Assembly: GCF_025273675.1 (NCBI RefSeq)
Contig: NZ_CP045809.1
Span: 620,001 to 684,000, forward strand
Origin: Gordonia pseudamarae
Lineage (GTDB): Bacteria; Actinomycetota; Actinomycetes; Mycobacteriales; Mycobacteriaceae
Direction: 5' to 3'
DNA length: 64,000 nt
The notes beneath the pieces are model-generated. The model saw nothing but the letters and a program-made list of their open reading frames with translations. It ran no database searches and had not been told where the DNA came from. Both the position numbers and the translations under genes were made by a program. Each line of letters starts with the position of its first letter. The first letter of the stretch is position 1. Shown here in pieces: positions 27,303 through 36,842 of the stretch.

Positions 27303-28351
27303 CGGCCGCCCCCGCTACCTGTCGTGTGTGTTCCGGTGCTGTTCGATGTCGAGGCGGTCGGATTGAGGGTCAGCGCGAGCCGCAGCACCGGCTCGGCCGG
27401 GGATCCGGCGAATGCCTTGGACGTGCGGGTCAGCAGCTTCTTCAGCTGCGCCTGCGTTGTCTGCGGTGAGGGCACGGCGGCGGCGACCGCGTTGAGCAGG
27501 GGGACGGGCAGCGCGGCCAGACCGGCATAGTCCGGTTGCAGCGTCCGCAGCAGGTTGGCCAGGCCCGGGATGACGTCCTTGGCCAGCACCGCCACCGTCG
27601 CATCGAAGCGGGCCTGCTTCTCGGGGATCTTCAGATACGGGTGGTCGTGCACCATGCGCAGCAGGATCAGGCCGCCGTCGAGGGTGGACGGGAAGCCCGA
27701 CAGCGCCGACCCGAGATCACGCAGGATCGGCGAGTACGGCATCTTCTGGGTGTCGGCGACCGTTTCGACGGTGGTGATCAGCGCCTTCATCAGCGGTGAG
27801 AACGCCTTGGCGTCTTGTGACACCCGTTTGACGAGATCGGCCAGTTCGGGGGTCAGCACGTCGCCGCTGAGTTTGCCGAGCGAGAGCAGCATGGTGGAGA
27901 CGGTGGCGTCGTGGACGCGATCGACGTGCCCGCCGGTCAGGTCGACGGTGGTGCCCGAGCGCAGCGGCGAACCGCCCTGCCGGGCCAGGAGACTGATCTG
28001 GGTGATGCCGAACAGGTTCGCGGGGGAGTAGTCGATGGCGAGCGCGTCGGTGAGCCCGGTCAGTGACGGGTCGTCGAGACGGACCTTGATCGCCTGACCG
28101 GCGTCGGTGCGGGTCACCGAGTCGACCTGGCCCACCACCACACCGCCGCGCCGTACCTCGGTGCCCACGGTGATGCCGTCGCCGACGTGCTCGGTGAGCA
28201 GGGTGACGGCGATCTGATCGTCGTCCAGGCCGCCGGTCGGGACGACCCGCCACGCGATGACGGCGAGGGCGGCCACGAGGATCGCCGCTATGCCGACGAT
28301 GCGCGCGGTGTGCGTGTGGGTGGTGATCCCCGCGAGTGCGTGTCTGGCCAT
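27299..28351 (-). CDS. mceA: MceA-type protein, mce locus 2
   Basis: Protein of 350 aa with a TM anchor (about residues 17-36), an MCE domain (core EVRRGGVVVGQV) and a helical region, ending in a Ser/Thr/Gly-rich tail. Three bases separate it from yrbEB. Confidence 0.88.
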   Translation of the reverse strand: MARHALAGITTHTHTARIVGIAAILVAALAVIAWRVVPTGGLDDDQIAVTLLTEHVGDGITVGTEVRRGGVVVGQVDSVTRTDAGQAIKVRLDDPSLTGLTDALAIDYSPANLFGITQISLLARQGGSPLRSGTTVDLTGGHVDRVHDATVSTMLLSLGKLSGDVLTPELADLVKRVSQDAKAFSPLMKALITTVETVADTQKMPYSPILRDLGSALSGFPSTLDGGLILLRMVHDHPYLKIPEKQARFDATVAVLAKDVIPGLANLLRTLQPDYAGLAALPVPLLNAVAAAVPSPQTTQAQLKKLLTRTSKAFAGSPAEPVLRLALTLNPTASTSNSTGTHTTGSGGGR

Positions 28352-28354
28352 TGC

Positions 28355-29248
28355 CTACCCCGAGAACCTGATCGGCGACTGCAGACCCCACAACACCAGC
28401 GTCATCACCATGTCGAGGGCGATGATGCCGACCAGGCTGGCCCTGATGGCGCGACCCGACGCGATGCCCACGCCCTCGGGTCCGCCCGAGGCGAAGAAGC
28501 CCTGGTAGCAGTGGATGAGGATGATCGCGATGGTGAACACCAGGATCTTGATGATCGAGGCGACGATGTCCCAGCCGAGCACGAACTGGGTGAAGTAGTG
28601 GTCGTACACGCCGGCCGGTTCGCCGTGGACGGTGGTGACCACCATCCGCGTGGACAGATAGCCGACGACCAGCGCGATGACGTACGTCGGGATCATCGAC
28701 ACCACACCGGCGATGACGCGGGTGGTGACCACGAAACCGACCGCCCGCACGCCGAGGGCCTCGATGGCGTCGATCTCCTCGGAGATGCGCATCGAGCCGA
28801 TCTCGGCGGTCATCCGGCAGCCGGCCTGTGCGGCGAAGGCCACCCCGGCGGCGATGGGTGCGAGTTCGCGGGTGTTGGCGAACGCGGAGATCACGCCCGA
28901 CACCGGGCCGAGGGAGACCAGTTCGAGCGCCGTGTACGCCTCGATTCCGATGGAGGCGCCGATCGCCGCACCCATGATGAGCATGACCGGGGCGGTACCG
29001 CCGCCGACGATAAGTGAGCCTCGGCCCCATGTCATGTCGGTGATGGTCGACATGGTCTGCCGGCGATAGTGCTTGAGCGTCACCGGGATCGCGGCGAATA
29101 CGTTCCAGCAGAAGGCGAGGGCGAAGCCGATCGATTCGAGGAACGATCCGATGGTGAACCACTTGCCGACGGCGCGCAGCGGCCGCAGGACGACCGGGGT
29201 GTACGACGCGGGGGCCGCTTGTTGCTCGTGTGTCATCGTGGTTCTCAT
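28355..29248 (-). CDS. yrbEB: YrbEB-type permease, mce locus 2
   Basis: Membrane protein of 297 aa with the MlaE-family signature SEEIDAIEALGV and several TM segments. It shares GVYDHYF with the single YrbE of locus 1. ATG 29248 overlaps the yrbEA stop by 4 nt; the much longer open frame up to 30229 is a shadow of yrbEA. Confidence 0.92.
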   Translation of the reverse strand: MRTTMTHEQQAAPASYTPVVLRPLRAVGKWFTIGSFLESIGFALAFCWNVFAAIPVTLKHYRRQTMSTITDMTWGRGSLIVGGGTAPVMLIMGAAIGASIGIEAYTALELVSLGPVSGVISAFANTRELAPIAAGVAFAAQAGCRMTAEIGSMRISEEIDAIEALGVRAVGFVVTTRVIAGVVSMIPTYVIALVVGYLSTRMVVTTVHGEPAGVYDHYFTQFVLGWDIVASIIKILVFTIAIILIHCYQGFFASGGPEGVGIASGRAIRASLVGIIALDMVMTLVLWGLQSPIRFSG

Positions 29249-30120
29249 CCCATCCTCATCGGATAGAACATGTTGACGACCTGGGTGATCCCGGTGTTCA
29301 CCACCATGATCGCCACCACCGACAGCACCACCGCCGCGTTCACGCCGTCGGCGACGCCGCGCGGTCCGCCTTTGGCCTCGAGGCCGCGCTGGCAGCCGAC
29401 GACCACCACGAGCAGGCCGAAGATCATCGATTTGATCAGCGACACCCACACGTCGATGCCGGTGGCGAACGCGCCGAACGACATCCAGTAGCTTCCCGGC
29501 GTCACATCGAGCGAGGAGACCGCCACCAGATATCCGGCGACGATGCCCACCGCGATGATCAGGATGTTGATCAGCGGCGCCACCACCAGCATGGCGATGA
29601 CGCGCGGTGCGACGAGCCGCTGCACCGGGTCGACGCCCATCACCCGCATGGCGTCGATCTCCTCGCGGGTGGTGCGGGCGCCGAGGTCGGCGGCGATCGC
29701 GGCAGCCCCGGCACCGCCGAGAAGCAGTCCGGTGGCCACCGGGGCGCCCTGCTTGATCACACCCATGCCGCCGGCCGCGCCGATCATCGAGCTGGCGCCG
29801 AGCTGGTGCACGAGGTTGCCGACCTGGGTGGAGACGATGACGCCGAACGGGATCGCCATGAGGATTCCGGGGATGGCGGTGACGGTGATGATGAACCAGG
29901 CCTGCCCGAGCATCTCGCGCAGCGGGAACCGCAGTCGCGCGATGTCGGTGACCGCGTAGCGTAGGGCCGATGCGCCCAGCCGGGTGGTGCGGCCGAAGGT
30001 GTCGATCGAGGCGCCGATCCGTCCGGGACTTCGTCCGGTCCGCGCGGCGCGGGTACGCTCCTTGGCCGCGGCGGCGATGTCGCCGGCTGCTGCGACATCC
30101 GGTGCCTGTGTGGTCACCAT
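29245..30120 (-). CDS. yrbEA: YrbEA-type permease, mce locus 2
   Basis: Membrane protein of 291 aa with the MlaE-family motif TREEIDAMRVMGV and an Ala-rich N-terminus. First gene of mce locus 2. A GGGAGG ribosome-binding site lies 4-9 nt before the ATG and an operator copy about 160 nt upstream. With YrbEB it would form the heterodimeric transmembrane channel. It is the only YrbEA in the window. Confidence 0.93.
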   Translation of the reverse strand: MVTTQAPDVAAAGDIAAAAKERTRAARTGRSPGRIGASIDTFGRTTRLGASALRYAVTDIARLRFPLREMLGQAWFIITVTAIPGILMAIPFGVIVSTQVGNLVHQLGASSMIGAAGGMGVIKQGAPVATGLLLGGAGAAAIAADLGARTTREEIDAMRVMGVDPVQRLVAPRVIAMLVVAPLINILIIAVGIVAGYLVAVSSLDVTPGSYWMSFGAFATGIDVWVSLIKSMIFGLLVVVVGCQRGLEAKGGPRGVADGVNAAVVLSVVAIMVVNTGITQVVNMFYPMRMG

Positions 30121-30280
30121 TCACCTCCCCTGCGATGGCCTGATGCCCTGGTGCCTGACGCCGGGATCTCTGATGCGGGGCTCTCCGGGCGTCGTGGTGG
30201 TCCGGCGCTAAATCTCGCGCCGCCGTCATGATCGGACCGCGATGGGCTGTCGCTGTATGTTGTGAGGCACACTAGCACAT

Positions 30281-30297
30281 ACTGAATATATTACGGT
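30281..30297. promoter_or_regulatory. Operator site 5 (mce locus 2)
   Basis: ACTGAATATATTACGGT: the right box is intact, the left box has one change, and the centre is A+T-rich. It is the only copy upstream of yrbEA. Confidence 0.5.
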
Positions 30298-30510
30298 ATC
30301 GGTCTCCGCAGCATGGTGAGGGCGATGTGGTACGCATCGCGAGGGCATCGTGTCCACATGACGATACCGGGCGGTAACTTGGGTGGGTGAGCTGATGCCC
30401 GGTTCGGCAATTCGCCCAGGTGGAGGGGTATGTTGTGGCGTCCCCGGGGTGTGATGGGGCGGCCTCGGAGCCGGTTGTCGGGAAGTGTGTTCTAGGTTAT
30501 AGTCCGTCTT

Positions 30511-30527
30511 ACGGAAAGGGCAACGGT
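30511..30527. promoter_or_regulatory. Operator site 6 (SDR at 30643)
   Basis: ACGGAAAGGGCAACGGT. Alternatively the site is shifted to 30499-30515 (ATAGTCCGTCTTACGGA), where CTTACGGA fits the right half-site. Either register is a partial match. It lies 116-144 nt before the SDR gene. Confidence 0.45.
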
Positions 30528-30642
30528 ATGGTCGTTGTCGCCGGAAGCGGGACTGCTGGAAGTCCGCCGGGACGCGTACCTTCGGAGCCGGTTCAAGTAG
30601 GTACATCTCTGTCGTCGGACGTGGGGAAGATTGGGGACACAC

Positions 30643-31434
30643 ATGAGTGCGACTCAGCGTGGTGTGGTGGTCGTCGGGGCCGGATCGGGAATCGGGGCGG
30701 CCACTGCGGCCCGATTCCATGACCAGGGGGACCGCGTCCTCGGCGTCGATGTGCGGTTCACGGGGGACACGGCCTGGGAACAGGCCGTTCTCGACCTTCG
30801 TGACCCCGACGGGATAGGTGACCTGATCAAGCGGCTCGAATCGGATGGACAGGGCTGGGACGTGCTCGCCTACGTCGCCGGAATCCCCGGAACCTTCGAG
30901 CCCGGTGACGTGCTGCGGGTGAACTTCCTGGGCATGCGCACCCTGGCGCTCGGACTGCTGCCGGTGCTGCGCACCGGCGGGTCGATCATCACCGTCGCCT
31001 CCGTGGCCGGCCTGGCCTGGCAGGGGCGCGCCGACGCGCTCGCCGGCCTCCTCGACGCGTCCACCGGCGAGGAGATCGACGCCTGGCAGGCACAGCAGGA
31101 TCCCGCCTACGCGGTATACAGCACCTCCAAGGAGGCGTCGATCCTGTTCTCCAAGAAGATCTCCGGCCCCGCATGGCAGAAGTACGGCATCCGGGTCAAC
31201 ACCGTCAGCCCCGGCCCCACCGACACCCCGATCCTCGGCGACTTCAAGAAGTCCATGGGCGACGACACCATCGAGTTCGTGCGCTCGGCCGCCGGCCGGC
31301 ACGGCGGTGTCGACGACATCGCCCCGGTGATCACCTTCCTCGCATCCGACGAGGCCCGCTGGATCAACGGACAGGACATCCAGGTCGATGCGGGTGTGAT
31401 CGCCGGCATGGGTGCCGGACCGTACCCGATCTGA
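30643..31434 (+). CDS. Short-chain dehydrogenase/reductase (coniferyl-alcohol-dehydrogenase-like)
   Basis: Classical SDR of 263 aa: cofactor motif GAGSGIG, NAG-like loop AYVAGIPG, and active-site Tyr and Lys in YSTSKEA. The short region between beta-4 and the active site and the SPGPTDTPIL segment resemble coniferyl-alcohol and 3-alpha-hydroxysteroid dehydrogenases; the substrate is unproven. ATG 30643 follows GGGG/GGGGAAG-type purine runs; TTG 30631 is a weaker alternative. Transcribed with the following P450 (110-nt gap). Confidence 0.87.
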   Translation: MSATQRGVVVVGAGSGIGAATAARFHDQGDRVLGVDVRFTGDTAWEQAVLDLRDPDGIGDLIKRLESDGQGWDVLAYVAGIPGTFEPGDVLRVNFLGMRTLALGLLPVLRTGGSIITVASVAGLAWQGRADALAGLLDASTGEEIDAWQAQQDPAYAVYSTSKEASILFSKKISGPAWQKYGIRVNTVSPGPTDTPILGDFKKSMGDDTIEFVRSAAGRHGGVDDIAPVITFLASDEARWINGQDIQVDAGVIAGMGAGPYPI

Positions 31435-31544
31435 GAACCCCCGCCCGATCCACACCCGTCCGATCGAGGCCCTTTCGGCCGACACCCTCGTCCGGCCGAC
31501 ACCCTCGTCCACCGATACCGCAGCCCAACAATTTCGGAGAGCCC

Positions 31545-32816
31545 ATGACCAACGCCGAAGCGCCCGCACGCCCGTACTCCACGTTCGATATTTCCAGCCA
31601 CTCGTTCTGGGAGAAGAGTTTCGCCGACCGCGAGGAGACGTTCGCCAAGCTGCGTGCGGCGGACGGCCTGACCTGGCACGAGCCCACCGAGGCGCTCTTC
31701 CCGCACGAGGAGACCGGATTCTGGGCGGTCACCCGCAACGCCGACATCCGTTATGTCAGTGCGCATGCCGACGAGTTCTGCTCCGGCCGTGGAGTGACCC
31801 TCGATGCCATGCCCGTCGAGATCCAGAAGGCCACCACCTTCTTCCTCACCATGGATGCGCCCGAACACACCCGGTACCGCCGGCTGATCTCGATGGCGTT
31901 CACACCCAAGCAGGTCCGCAAGATCGATGAGCAGATCAAAGCCAACGCCATTCGAATCGTCGACGATCTCATCGCCGCCCTCGACGGCGGCGAACCGATC
32001 GACTTCATGGATGTCGTCGCCAAGAAGCTGCCGATGCAGACGGTCTCGGAGATGATCGGACTTCCGAAGGACCAGCACGAAACCGTCGCCGCCGCAGCCG
32101 AAGCCGTGTTCGGCACGAGCGACGACGAGGTGGGTGGCAATCTTGAGGAGAAGGCGGTCTTCCTCATGATGCAACTCGGCGTGCTCACCACGGCCGGTGT
32201 CGAGTTGGCCAAGGACCGGCGGATCAACCCGCAGGACGACCTGATGACCAACATCGTGCAGGCCGAGGTCGACGGGCACAGCCTCACCGACGAGGAGGTG
32301 GGTGCGTTCACGGTGCTGCTGGCCTCGGCCGGCAACGACACCACCAAACAGACCACCGCCCACGCCTTCAAGGCGCTGCTCGATCATCCCGACCAGCTGG
32401 CCTGGCTGCGTGCGGACGTGGACGGCCGGATCGGCGGCGCCGTCGACGAATTCGTCCGCTGGGCCACCCCGGTCATGCAGTTCACCCGCACCGCCACCCG
32501 CGACACCGAACTGGCCGGCACCCCGATCAGCGAAGGCGACAAGGTCGCCATCTTCTACTGCTCGGGCAACTTCGACACCGAGACCTTCGAGAATCCCGGG
32601 GCCTTCGACCTCGACAGGTTCCCCAACCAGCACGTCGGATTCGGCGGCGGCGGCCCCCACCACTGCCTCGGCAAGCAGCTCGCGGTCCTCGAGCTCAAGC
32701 ACCTCTTCACCCAGTTGGCAACCCGTATCCCCGACGTCGAACTCGTCGGTGAGGTCGAATACACCTACAGCGACTTCGTGCACGGCGTCAAGCGGATGAC
32801 CATCCGCAAGCGCTGA
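31545..32816 (+). CDS. Cytochrome P450 monooxygenase
   Basis: P450 of 423 aa with I-helix SAGNDTT, K-helix DEFVRW, and heme loop FGGGGPHHCLG with Cys374. The heme loop and length recall the actinobacterial lipid/sterol P450 clan, but I cannot assign a family. Start at 31545 follows CGGAGA. It is downstream of an SDR that could oxidise the hydroxylated product. It ends 150 nt before a convergent gene, with palindromic element A between. Confidence 0.93.
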   Translation: MTNAEAPARPYSTFDISSHSFWEKSFADREETFAKLRAADGLTWHEPTEALFPHEETGFWAVTRNADIRYVSAHADEFCSGRGVTLDAMPVEIQKATTFFLTMDAPEHTRYRRLISMAFTPKQVRKIDEQIKANAIRIVDDLIAALDGGEPIDFMDVVAKKLPMQTVSEMIGLPKDQHETVAAAAEAVFGTSDDEVGGNLEEKAVFLMMQLGVLTTAGVELAKDRRINPQDDLMTNIVQAEVDGHSLTDEEVGAFTVLLASAGNDTTKQTTAHAFKALLDHPDQLAWLRADVDGRIGGAVDEFVRWATPVMQFTRTATRDTELAGTPISEGDKVAIFYCSGNFDTETFENPGAFDLDRFPNQHVGFGGGGPHHCLGKQLAVLELKHLFTQLATRIPDVELVGEVEYTYSDFVHGVKRMTIRKR

Positions 32817-32845
32817 CGTCGATCGTGGCCTCCCCCGCCGATGTC

Positions 32846-32952
32846 GGTCGAGGGGTGAGGCCGTTCGGTGGCCCGAGCCTCGAAAGCCGGTGAGAACGAT
32901 GTGTTCTCACCGGGTTTCGAGGCTCGTCGCTTGCACTCCTCGCACCTCAACC
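32846..32952. repeat. Palindromic intergenic element, copy A
   Basis: The inner stem 32875-32925 pairs GAGCCTCGAAAGCCGGTGAG with CTCACCGGGTTTCGAGGCTC. Outer arms (GGTCGAGGGGTGAGG / CCTCGCACCTCAACC) extend it to about 107 bp. Same family as copies B and C. Lies between two convergent genes and could terminate both. Confidence 0.88.
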
Positions 32953-32966
32953 GGCAAACGGGGTTG

Positions 32967-33884
32967 TCAGTCGAAGAGGCGGTCGGAGACGCGGGTGATG
33001 TAGTCGACGGCCGCTTCGGGGCTGGAACCGTCGACGTGGACGACGGCCCACGTGGCGCCGCGGCGCTGCATGCCGGCGAGGAACTCCTGTGCGCGGCGTA
33101 CCGAATCGGCGTCGTCGAGATCGGTGTGCGGCAACACGACCTGAACGTCGAGCTCGTCGGGGTCGCGTCCGGCGGCGGTGAGCCGCGCGCGCAGGTCGGT
33201 GAGGATGTCGCTGAGCTGGTCGCCGTCCTCGATGGCGCGGGTGCGGATTGCCGACGCGAAGGACTTCGGGGTGATCAGCGGCATCCAGCCCGAGCCGTGC
33301 TCGACGACGCGGCGCAGTGCCGCCTTGCTGTTGCCGCCGATCCAGATCGGCGGATGCGGGCGCTGCACCGGTCGTTGTAGCCACAGCTCGCCGGTGGCGG
33401 CCCAGCCGTCACCGGCGACCGGGGTGGCGGGGTCGGTCCAGATCGAGGTGACCGCGTCCAGTGCCTCGTCGAAAAGCCTTGCCCGGTCCTCGAACTCGAC
33501 GCCGACGGCGGAGAACTCCGACCGCAGGTATCCGGCACCTACGCCGGCGATGAGTCGTCCGCCGGACAGGATGTCCAGGCTCGCCAGCGATTTGGCCGCC
33601 TGATACGGATTGTGGAACGGCAGCACGATCAGATTGGTGAGCAACTTGATGCTGGTGGTGGCCGCCGCCATGAATCCGAGGGCGGCGATGGGATCGAGGG
33701 TGTTGTGGCCGCCGTTGCCCCGCCACTTGGCCGATGGCGCCGGGTGTTCGCTGAGGGCGACGGCCGAGAACCCCGCGGTCTCGGCCGTCGTCACCACCGA
33801 CCGGACGACGTCTGGTAGCAGGAAATCGTCCGGGGCAGAGGGGAGTTCGCTCGGATACTCCAGGGTGAACTTCAGTGGGCTCAT
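32967..33884 (-). CDS. LLM-class F420-dependent oxidoreductase
   Basis: Luciferase-like TIM-barrel protein of 305 aa. Features: ALSEHPAP at beta-2, a conserved LDILSGGRLIAGVGAGYL segment, and PIWIGGNSKAALRR near the C-terminal half. These fit the F420-dependent LLM subfamily of mycolic actinomycetes. It would reduce or oxidise an activated ketone, alcohol or enone using deazaflavin F420. Four nt after the mycofactocin-type SDR, so co-transcribed. Confidence 0.87.
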   Translation of the reverse strand: MSPLKFTLEYPSELPSAPDDFLLPDVVRSVVTTAETAGFSAVALSEHPAPSAKWRGNGGHNTLDPIAALGFMAAATTSIKLLTNLIVLPFHNPYQAAKSLASLDILSGGRLIAGVGAGYLRSEFSAVGVEFEDRARLFDEALDAVTSIWTDPATPVAGDGWAATGELWLQRPVQRPHPPIWIGGNSKAALRRVVEHGSGWMPLITPKSFASAIRTRAIEDGDQLSDILTDLRARLTAAGRDPDELDVQVVLPHTDLDDADSVRRAQEFLAGMQRRGATWAVVHVDGSSPEAAVDYITRVSDRLFD

Positions 33885-33888
33885 GTGA

Positions 33889-34710
33889 TCAGTACTGGGT
33901 GGTGCCCAGGTCGACGGCGATGGCGGCCGCGGTGACGTGCCGGGCGTCGTCGCTGGCGAGCCAGGCGACGGTGGCGGCGACATCCTCGGGGGTGGTGACC
34001 ATGTCGGGCAGGAACGCGGCCATAGTCTGCTGCAGAGCAGGATTGGATTCGAGCGTCTGGCCGACGCGGACCACCATGTCGCCGGTGCCCATCGGGGTGA
34101 TGACCGCACCGGGGTGGACGGTGTTGACCCGGATGGAGTGCTTGCCGAGTTCGGCGGCGAAACCGCGCGCCAGGCCGACAACGGCGTGCTTGCTGGCCGT
34201 GTAGTGCACCATGAACGGCTGGAACTTGAGGCCGGCGGCCGAGCTGATCAGGATGATCGAACCGCCGTTGTTGCCGGCGATGATGGCCGGTGCGGCGGCG
34301 GTGACGGTGTTCCAGGTGCCGGTCACGTTCACATCGAGGATGGTGCGGAACGACTCGGGGGTCACCTCGTCCCACGTTTCGGGGGCGCAAATGCCGGCGT
34401 TGGCCACCACGATGTCGAGACGGCCCAGCGCCGCGACACCGTCGTCGACCGCCTTGCGGACGCCGTCGAAGTCGCGGATGTCGACGGCCGAGGCGATGAT
34501 CGTGCGGCCGGTGGCCTCCACGAGGGACACGGTCTCGGCAAGATCCTCGGGGGTGGCCGAGTCGTAGGGGATGAAGTCCGGGAGCGGTCCGGCGATGTCG
34601 ATGCCGATGATGTCGGCGCCCTCCGAGGCGAGTCGGACGGCTTCGGCGCGGCCCTGGCCCCGGGCGATGCCGGTGATGAACGCTACTTTGCCGCTCAATC
34701 GATCGGTCAC
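33889..34710 (-). CDS. Mycofactocin-coupled SDR family oxidoreductase
   Basis: SDR of 273 aa with TGIARGQG cofactor motif and YTASKHA active site. Compared with ordinary SDRs it has an extra segment after beta-2 (GPLPDFIPYDSATPEDL, about residues 41-58), a hallmark of the mycofactocin-dependent subfamily in which NAD is not freely exchanged. The mft genes are not in the window. It is divergent from the acyl-CoA dehydrogenase operon, sharing operator 7. Confidence 0.87.
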   Translation of the reverse strand: MTDRLSGKVAFITGIARGQGRAEAVRLASEGADIIGIDIAGPLPDFIPYDSATPEDLAETVSLVEATGRTIIASAVDIRDFDGVRKAVDDGVAALGRLDIVVANAGICAPETWDEVTPESFRTILDVNVTGTWNTVTAAAPAIIAGNNGGSIILISSAAGLKFQPFMVHYTASKHAVVGLARGFAAELGKHSIRVNTVHPGAVITPMGTGDMVVRVGQTLESNPALQQTMAAFLPDMVTTPEDVAATVAWLASDDARHVTAAAIAVDLGTTQY

Positions 34711-34757
34711 GTTGTCACTCCTGTTCAGGCCGGGTTGACTCGGTGCCGCCGACCACT

Positions 34758-34774
34758 GTAGTAAGTCTAACTGT
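34758..34774. promoter_or_regulatory. Operator site 7 (SDR / acyl-CoA dehydrogenase divergon)
   Basis: GTAGTAAGTCTAACTGT, matching the centre and the right box. It is placed to control both the minus-strand SDR-LLM pair and the plus-strand beta-oxidation operon. Confidence 0.6.
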
Positions 34775-34902
34775 AATACGTACCATATCGGCTACCGAAC
34801 CGGCGGGAAAGGTGTTCCCACGGTCCCCCGGGGGGCGTAGGTACCGTGAGCTGCGTTGGTCCCGTCGGTGCATGTCGTGCCGACGCCAGAAAGGAGCCCG
34901 CT

Positions 34903-36093
34903 GTGGCCGTCGACGCCGACGATTTTGCCGAGATCCTCGCCCAGGTCAAACAGTTTGTCCGCTCAGTGGTGATACCGCGCGAGGACGAGATCCTGGCCAC
35001 CGACCGCATCCCCGACGAGATTCGTGAGCAGGCCAAGGAGATGGGCCTGTTCGGATACGCGATCCCCGAGGAATGGGGCGGCATCGGTCTGGATCTGGCC
35101 CAGGACGTCGAACTGGCCATGGAGATGGGCTACACGACGCTGTCATTGCGGTCGATGTTCGGCACCAACAACGGCATCGCCGGGCAGGTGCTGGTCAACT
35201 TCGGCACCGACGAGCAGAAGAAGCGCTGGCTCGAACCCATCGCCTCCGGCGAGGTGGTCGCCTCGTTCGCATTGACCGAACCGGGCGCCGGTTCCAACCC
35301 GTCGGGACTGCGCACCAAGGCCGTCCGCGACGGGGCGGGCGCAGCGACGGGGGACGGTGCGGACTGGGTCATCAACGGTGAGAAGTGCTTCATCACCAAC
35401 GCGCCGAGCGCGGACCTGTTCGTGACGTTCGCCCGCACCCGTCCCGCCGACGCCGACGGCCCCGGGATCGCGGTGTTCCTCGTGCCCGCCGACACCCCCG
35501 GTGTCGAGGTCGGCCCGAAGGACGCCAAGATGGGTCAGGAGGGCGCCTGGACCGCCGGCGTCAGCTTCACCGACGTGCGCGTCCCGGCATCGGCACTGGT
35601 CGGCGGCGCCGAGGACGTGGGCTACCGTGCGGCGATGATCTCGCTCGCCAGGGGCCGCGTCCATATCGCCGCGCTCGCCGTGGGCACCGCCCAGCGCGCC
35701 CTCGACGAGTCGGTGGCCTACGCCGCCACCGCCACCCAGGGCGGCACCCCGATCGGCGACTTCCAACTCGTGCAGGCGATGCTCGCCGACCAGCAGACCG
35801 GTGTCCTCGCCGGTCGCGCGCTGGTGCGTGACTGCGCCCGCAAATGGGTCACCGAGGAGGATCGTCGCCTCGCACCGTCGGCGGCCAAGCTGTACTGCAC
35901 CGAGATGGTCGGCAAGGTGGCCGACCTGGCCGTGCAGATCCACGGCGGCACCGGCTACATGCGCGGCGTGCCCGTGGAACGGATCTACCGGGATGTCCGC
36001 CTGCTGCGCCTGTACGAGGGCACCAGCGAGATCCAGCGCGTCATTCTCGGTTCGGGACTTGTCAAGGCAGAACGTCGGAAGCAGAAGGGCTAA
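34903..36093 (+). CDS. fadE: Acyl-CoA dehydrogenase (FadE-type)
   Basis: FAD enzyme of 396 aa. The FAD/substrate loop [10 protein letters not shown], a conserved IHGGTGYM segment, and the catalytic-base motif [10 protein letters not shown] are present. It would introduce the alpha-beta double bond into an acyl-CoA. GTG 34903 is chosen because AAAGGAG lies 7 nt upstream; the longer frame to 34846 lacks a site. First gene of a four-gene operon (FadE, SDR, thiolase, FadE). Confidence 0.93.
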   Translation: MAVDADDFAEILAQVKQFVRSVVIPREDEILATDRIPDEIREQAKEMGLFGYAIPEEWGGIGLDLAQDVELAMEMGYTTLSLRSMFGTNNGIAGQVLVNFGTDEQKKRWLEPIASGEVVASFALTEPGAGSNPSGLRTKAVRDGAGAATGDGADWVINGEKCFITNAPSADLFVTFARTRPADADGPGIAVFLVPADTPGVEVGPKDAKMGQEGAWTAGVSFTDVRVPASALVGGAEDVGYRAAMISLARGRVHIAALAVGTAQRALDESVAYAATATQGGTPIGDFQLVQAMLADQQTGVLAGRALVRDCARKWVTEEDRRLAPSAAKLYCTEMVGKVADLAVQIHGGTGYMRGVPVERIYRDVRLLRLYEGTSEIQRVILGSGLVKAERRKQKG

Positions 36094-36095
36094 AA

Positions 36096-36842
36096 ATGTC
36101 AGGAAATGTGCTGGCGGGTAAGACCGCCGTGATCACCGGTGGCGCACAGGGACTCGGTTTCGCCATCGCCGAACGCTTCGTCGCCGAAGGAGCCCGGGTG
36201 GTGCTCGGGGATCTGAACCTCGACGCCACGAAGGAGGCCGTCGAGAAGCTCGGCGGCGCCGATGTCGCCGCCGCGGTGAAATGTGACGTGGTCAGTGGAG
36301 ACGATGTGGATGCGTTGCTCGCGACCGCGCAGAACACTTTCGGCGGCCTCGACATCATGATCAACAACGCCGGCATCACCCGCGACGCCACCATGCGCAC
36401 GATGACCGAGGAACAGTTCGACCAGGTGATCTCGGTACACCTCAAAGGCACCTGGCAGGGCCTGCGCAAGGCCTCGGCCATCATGCGCGAACAGAAGAGC
36501 GGCGCGATCGTCAACATCTCGTCGATCTCCGGCAAGGTGGGCATGGTCGGTCAGACCAACTACTCCGCCGCCAAGGCCGGCATCGTCGGAATGACCAAGG
36601 CCTCGGCCAAGGAGATGGCCCACCACGGGGTGCGCGTCAATGCCATTCAGCCCGGCCTGATCCGCTCGGCGATGACCGAGGCTCTGCCCGAACGCATCTG
36701 GAACGAGAAGGTCTCGCAGATCCCGCTCGGCCGGGTCGGTGAGCCGAGGGAGATCGCGAGTGTCGCGCTGTTCCTGGCAGGTCCGGATTCCTCGTACATG
36801 ACCGGCACGGTGTTGGAGGTGACCGGTGGCCGGTTCATGTGA
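36096..36842 (+). CDS. SDR family 3-oxoacyl reductase / hydroxyacyl-CoA dehydrogenase
   Basis: Classical SDR of 248 aa: TGGAQGLG cofactor motif, NNAG, YSAAK active site and the terminal [10 protein letters not shown]. FabG-like in sequence. Its place between acyl-CoA dehydrogenase and thiolase suggests that it acts as the 3-hydroxyacyl-CoA dehydrogenase of a beta-oxidation cycle. It begins 2 nt after fadE and overlaps the thiolase start by 17 nt. Confidence 0.9.
   Translation: MSGNVLAGKTAVITGGAQGLGFAIAERFVAEGARVVLGDLNLDATKEAVEKLGGADVAAAVKCDVVSGDDVDALLATAQNTFGGLDIMINNAGITRDATMRTMTEEQFDQVISVHLKGTWQGLRKASAIMREQKSGAIVNISSISGKVGMVGQTNYSAAKAGIVGMTKASAKEMAHHGVRVNAIQPGLIRSAMTEALPERIWNEKVSQIPLGRVGEPREIASVALFLAGPDSSYMTGTVLEVTGGRFM

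Larger units (their letters stand above)
30121..30642. other. Divergent regulatory region of mce locus 2 and the SDR gene
   Basis: A 522-nt gap. It contains operator sites 5 and 6 and an A+T-rich patch (30270-30300) that could hold the mce promoter. I found no convincing ORF or RNA gene. Confidence 0.6.

Noticed and set aside
28355..30229. A 624-codon open frame suggesting a YrbEA-YrbEB fusion
   Set aside because: The upstream half is an out-of-frame shadow of yrbEA; the real YrbEB start is the ATGA at 29248.
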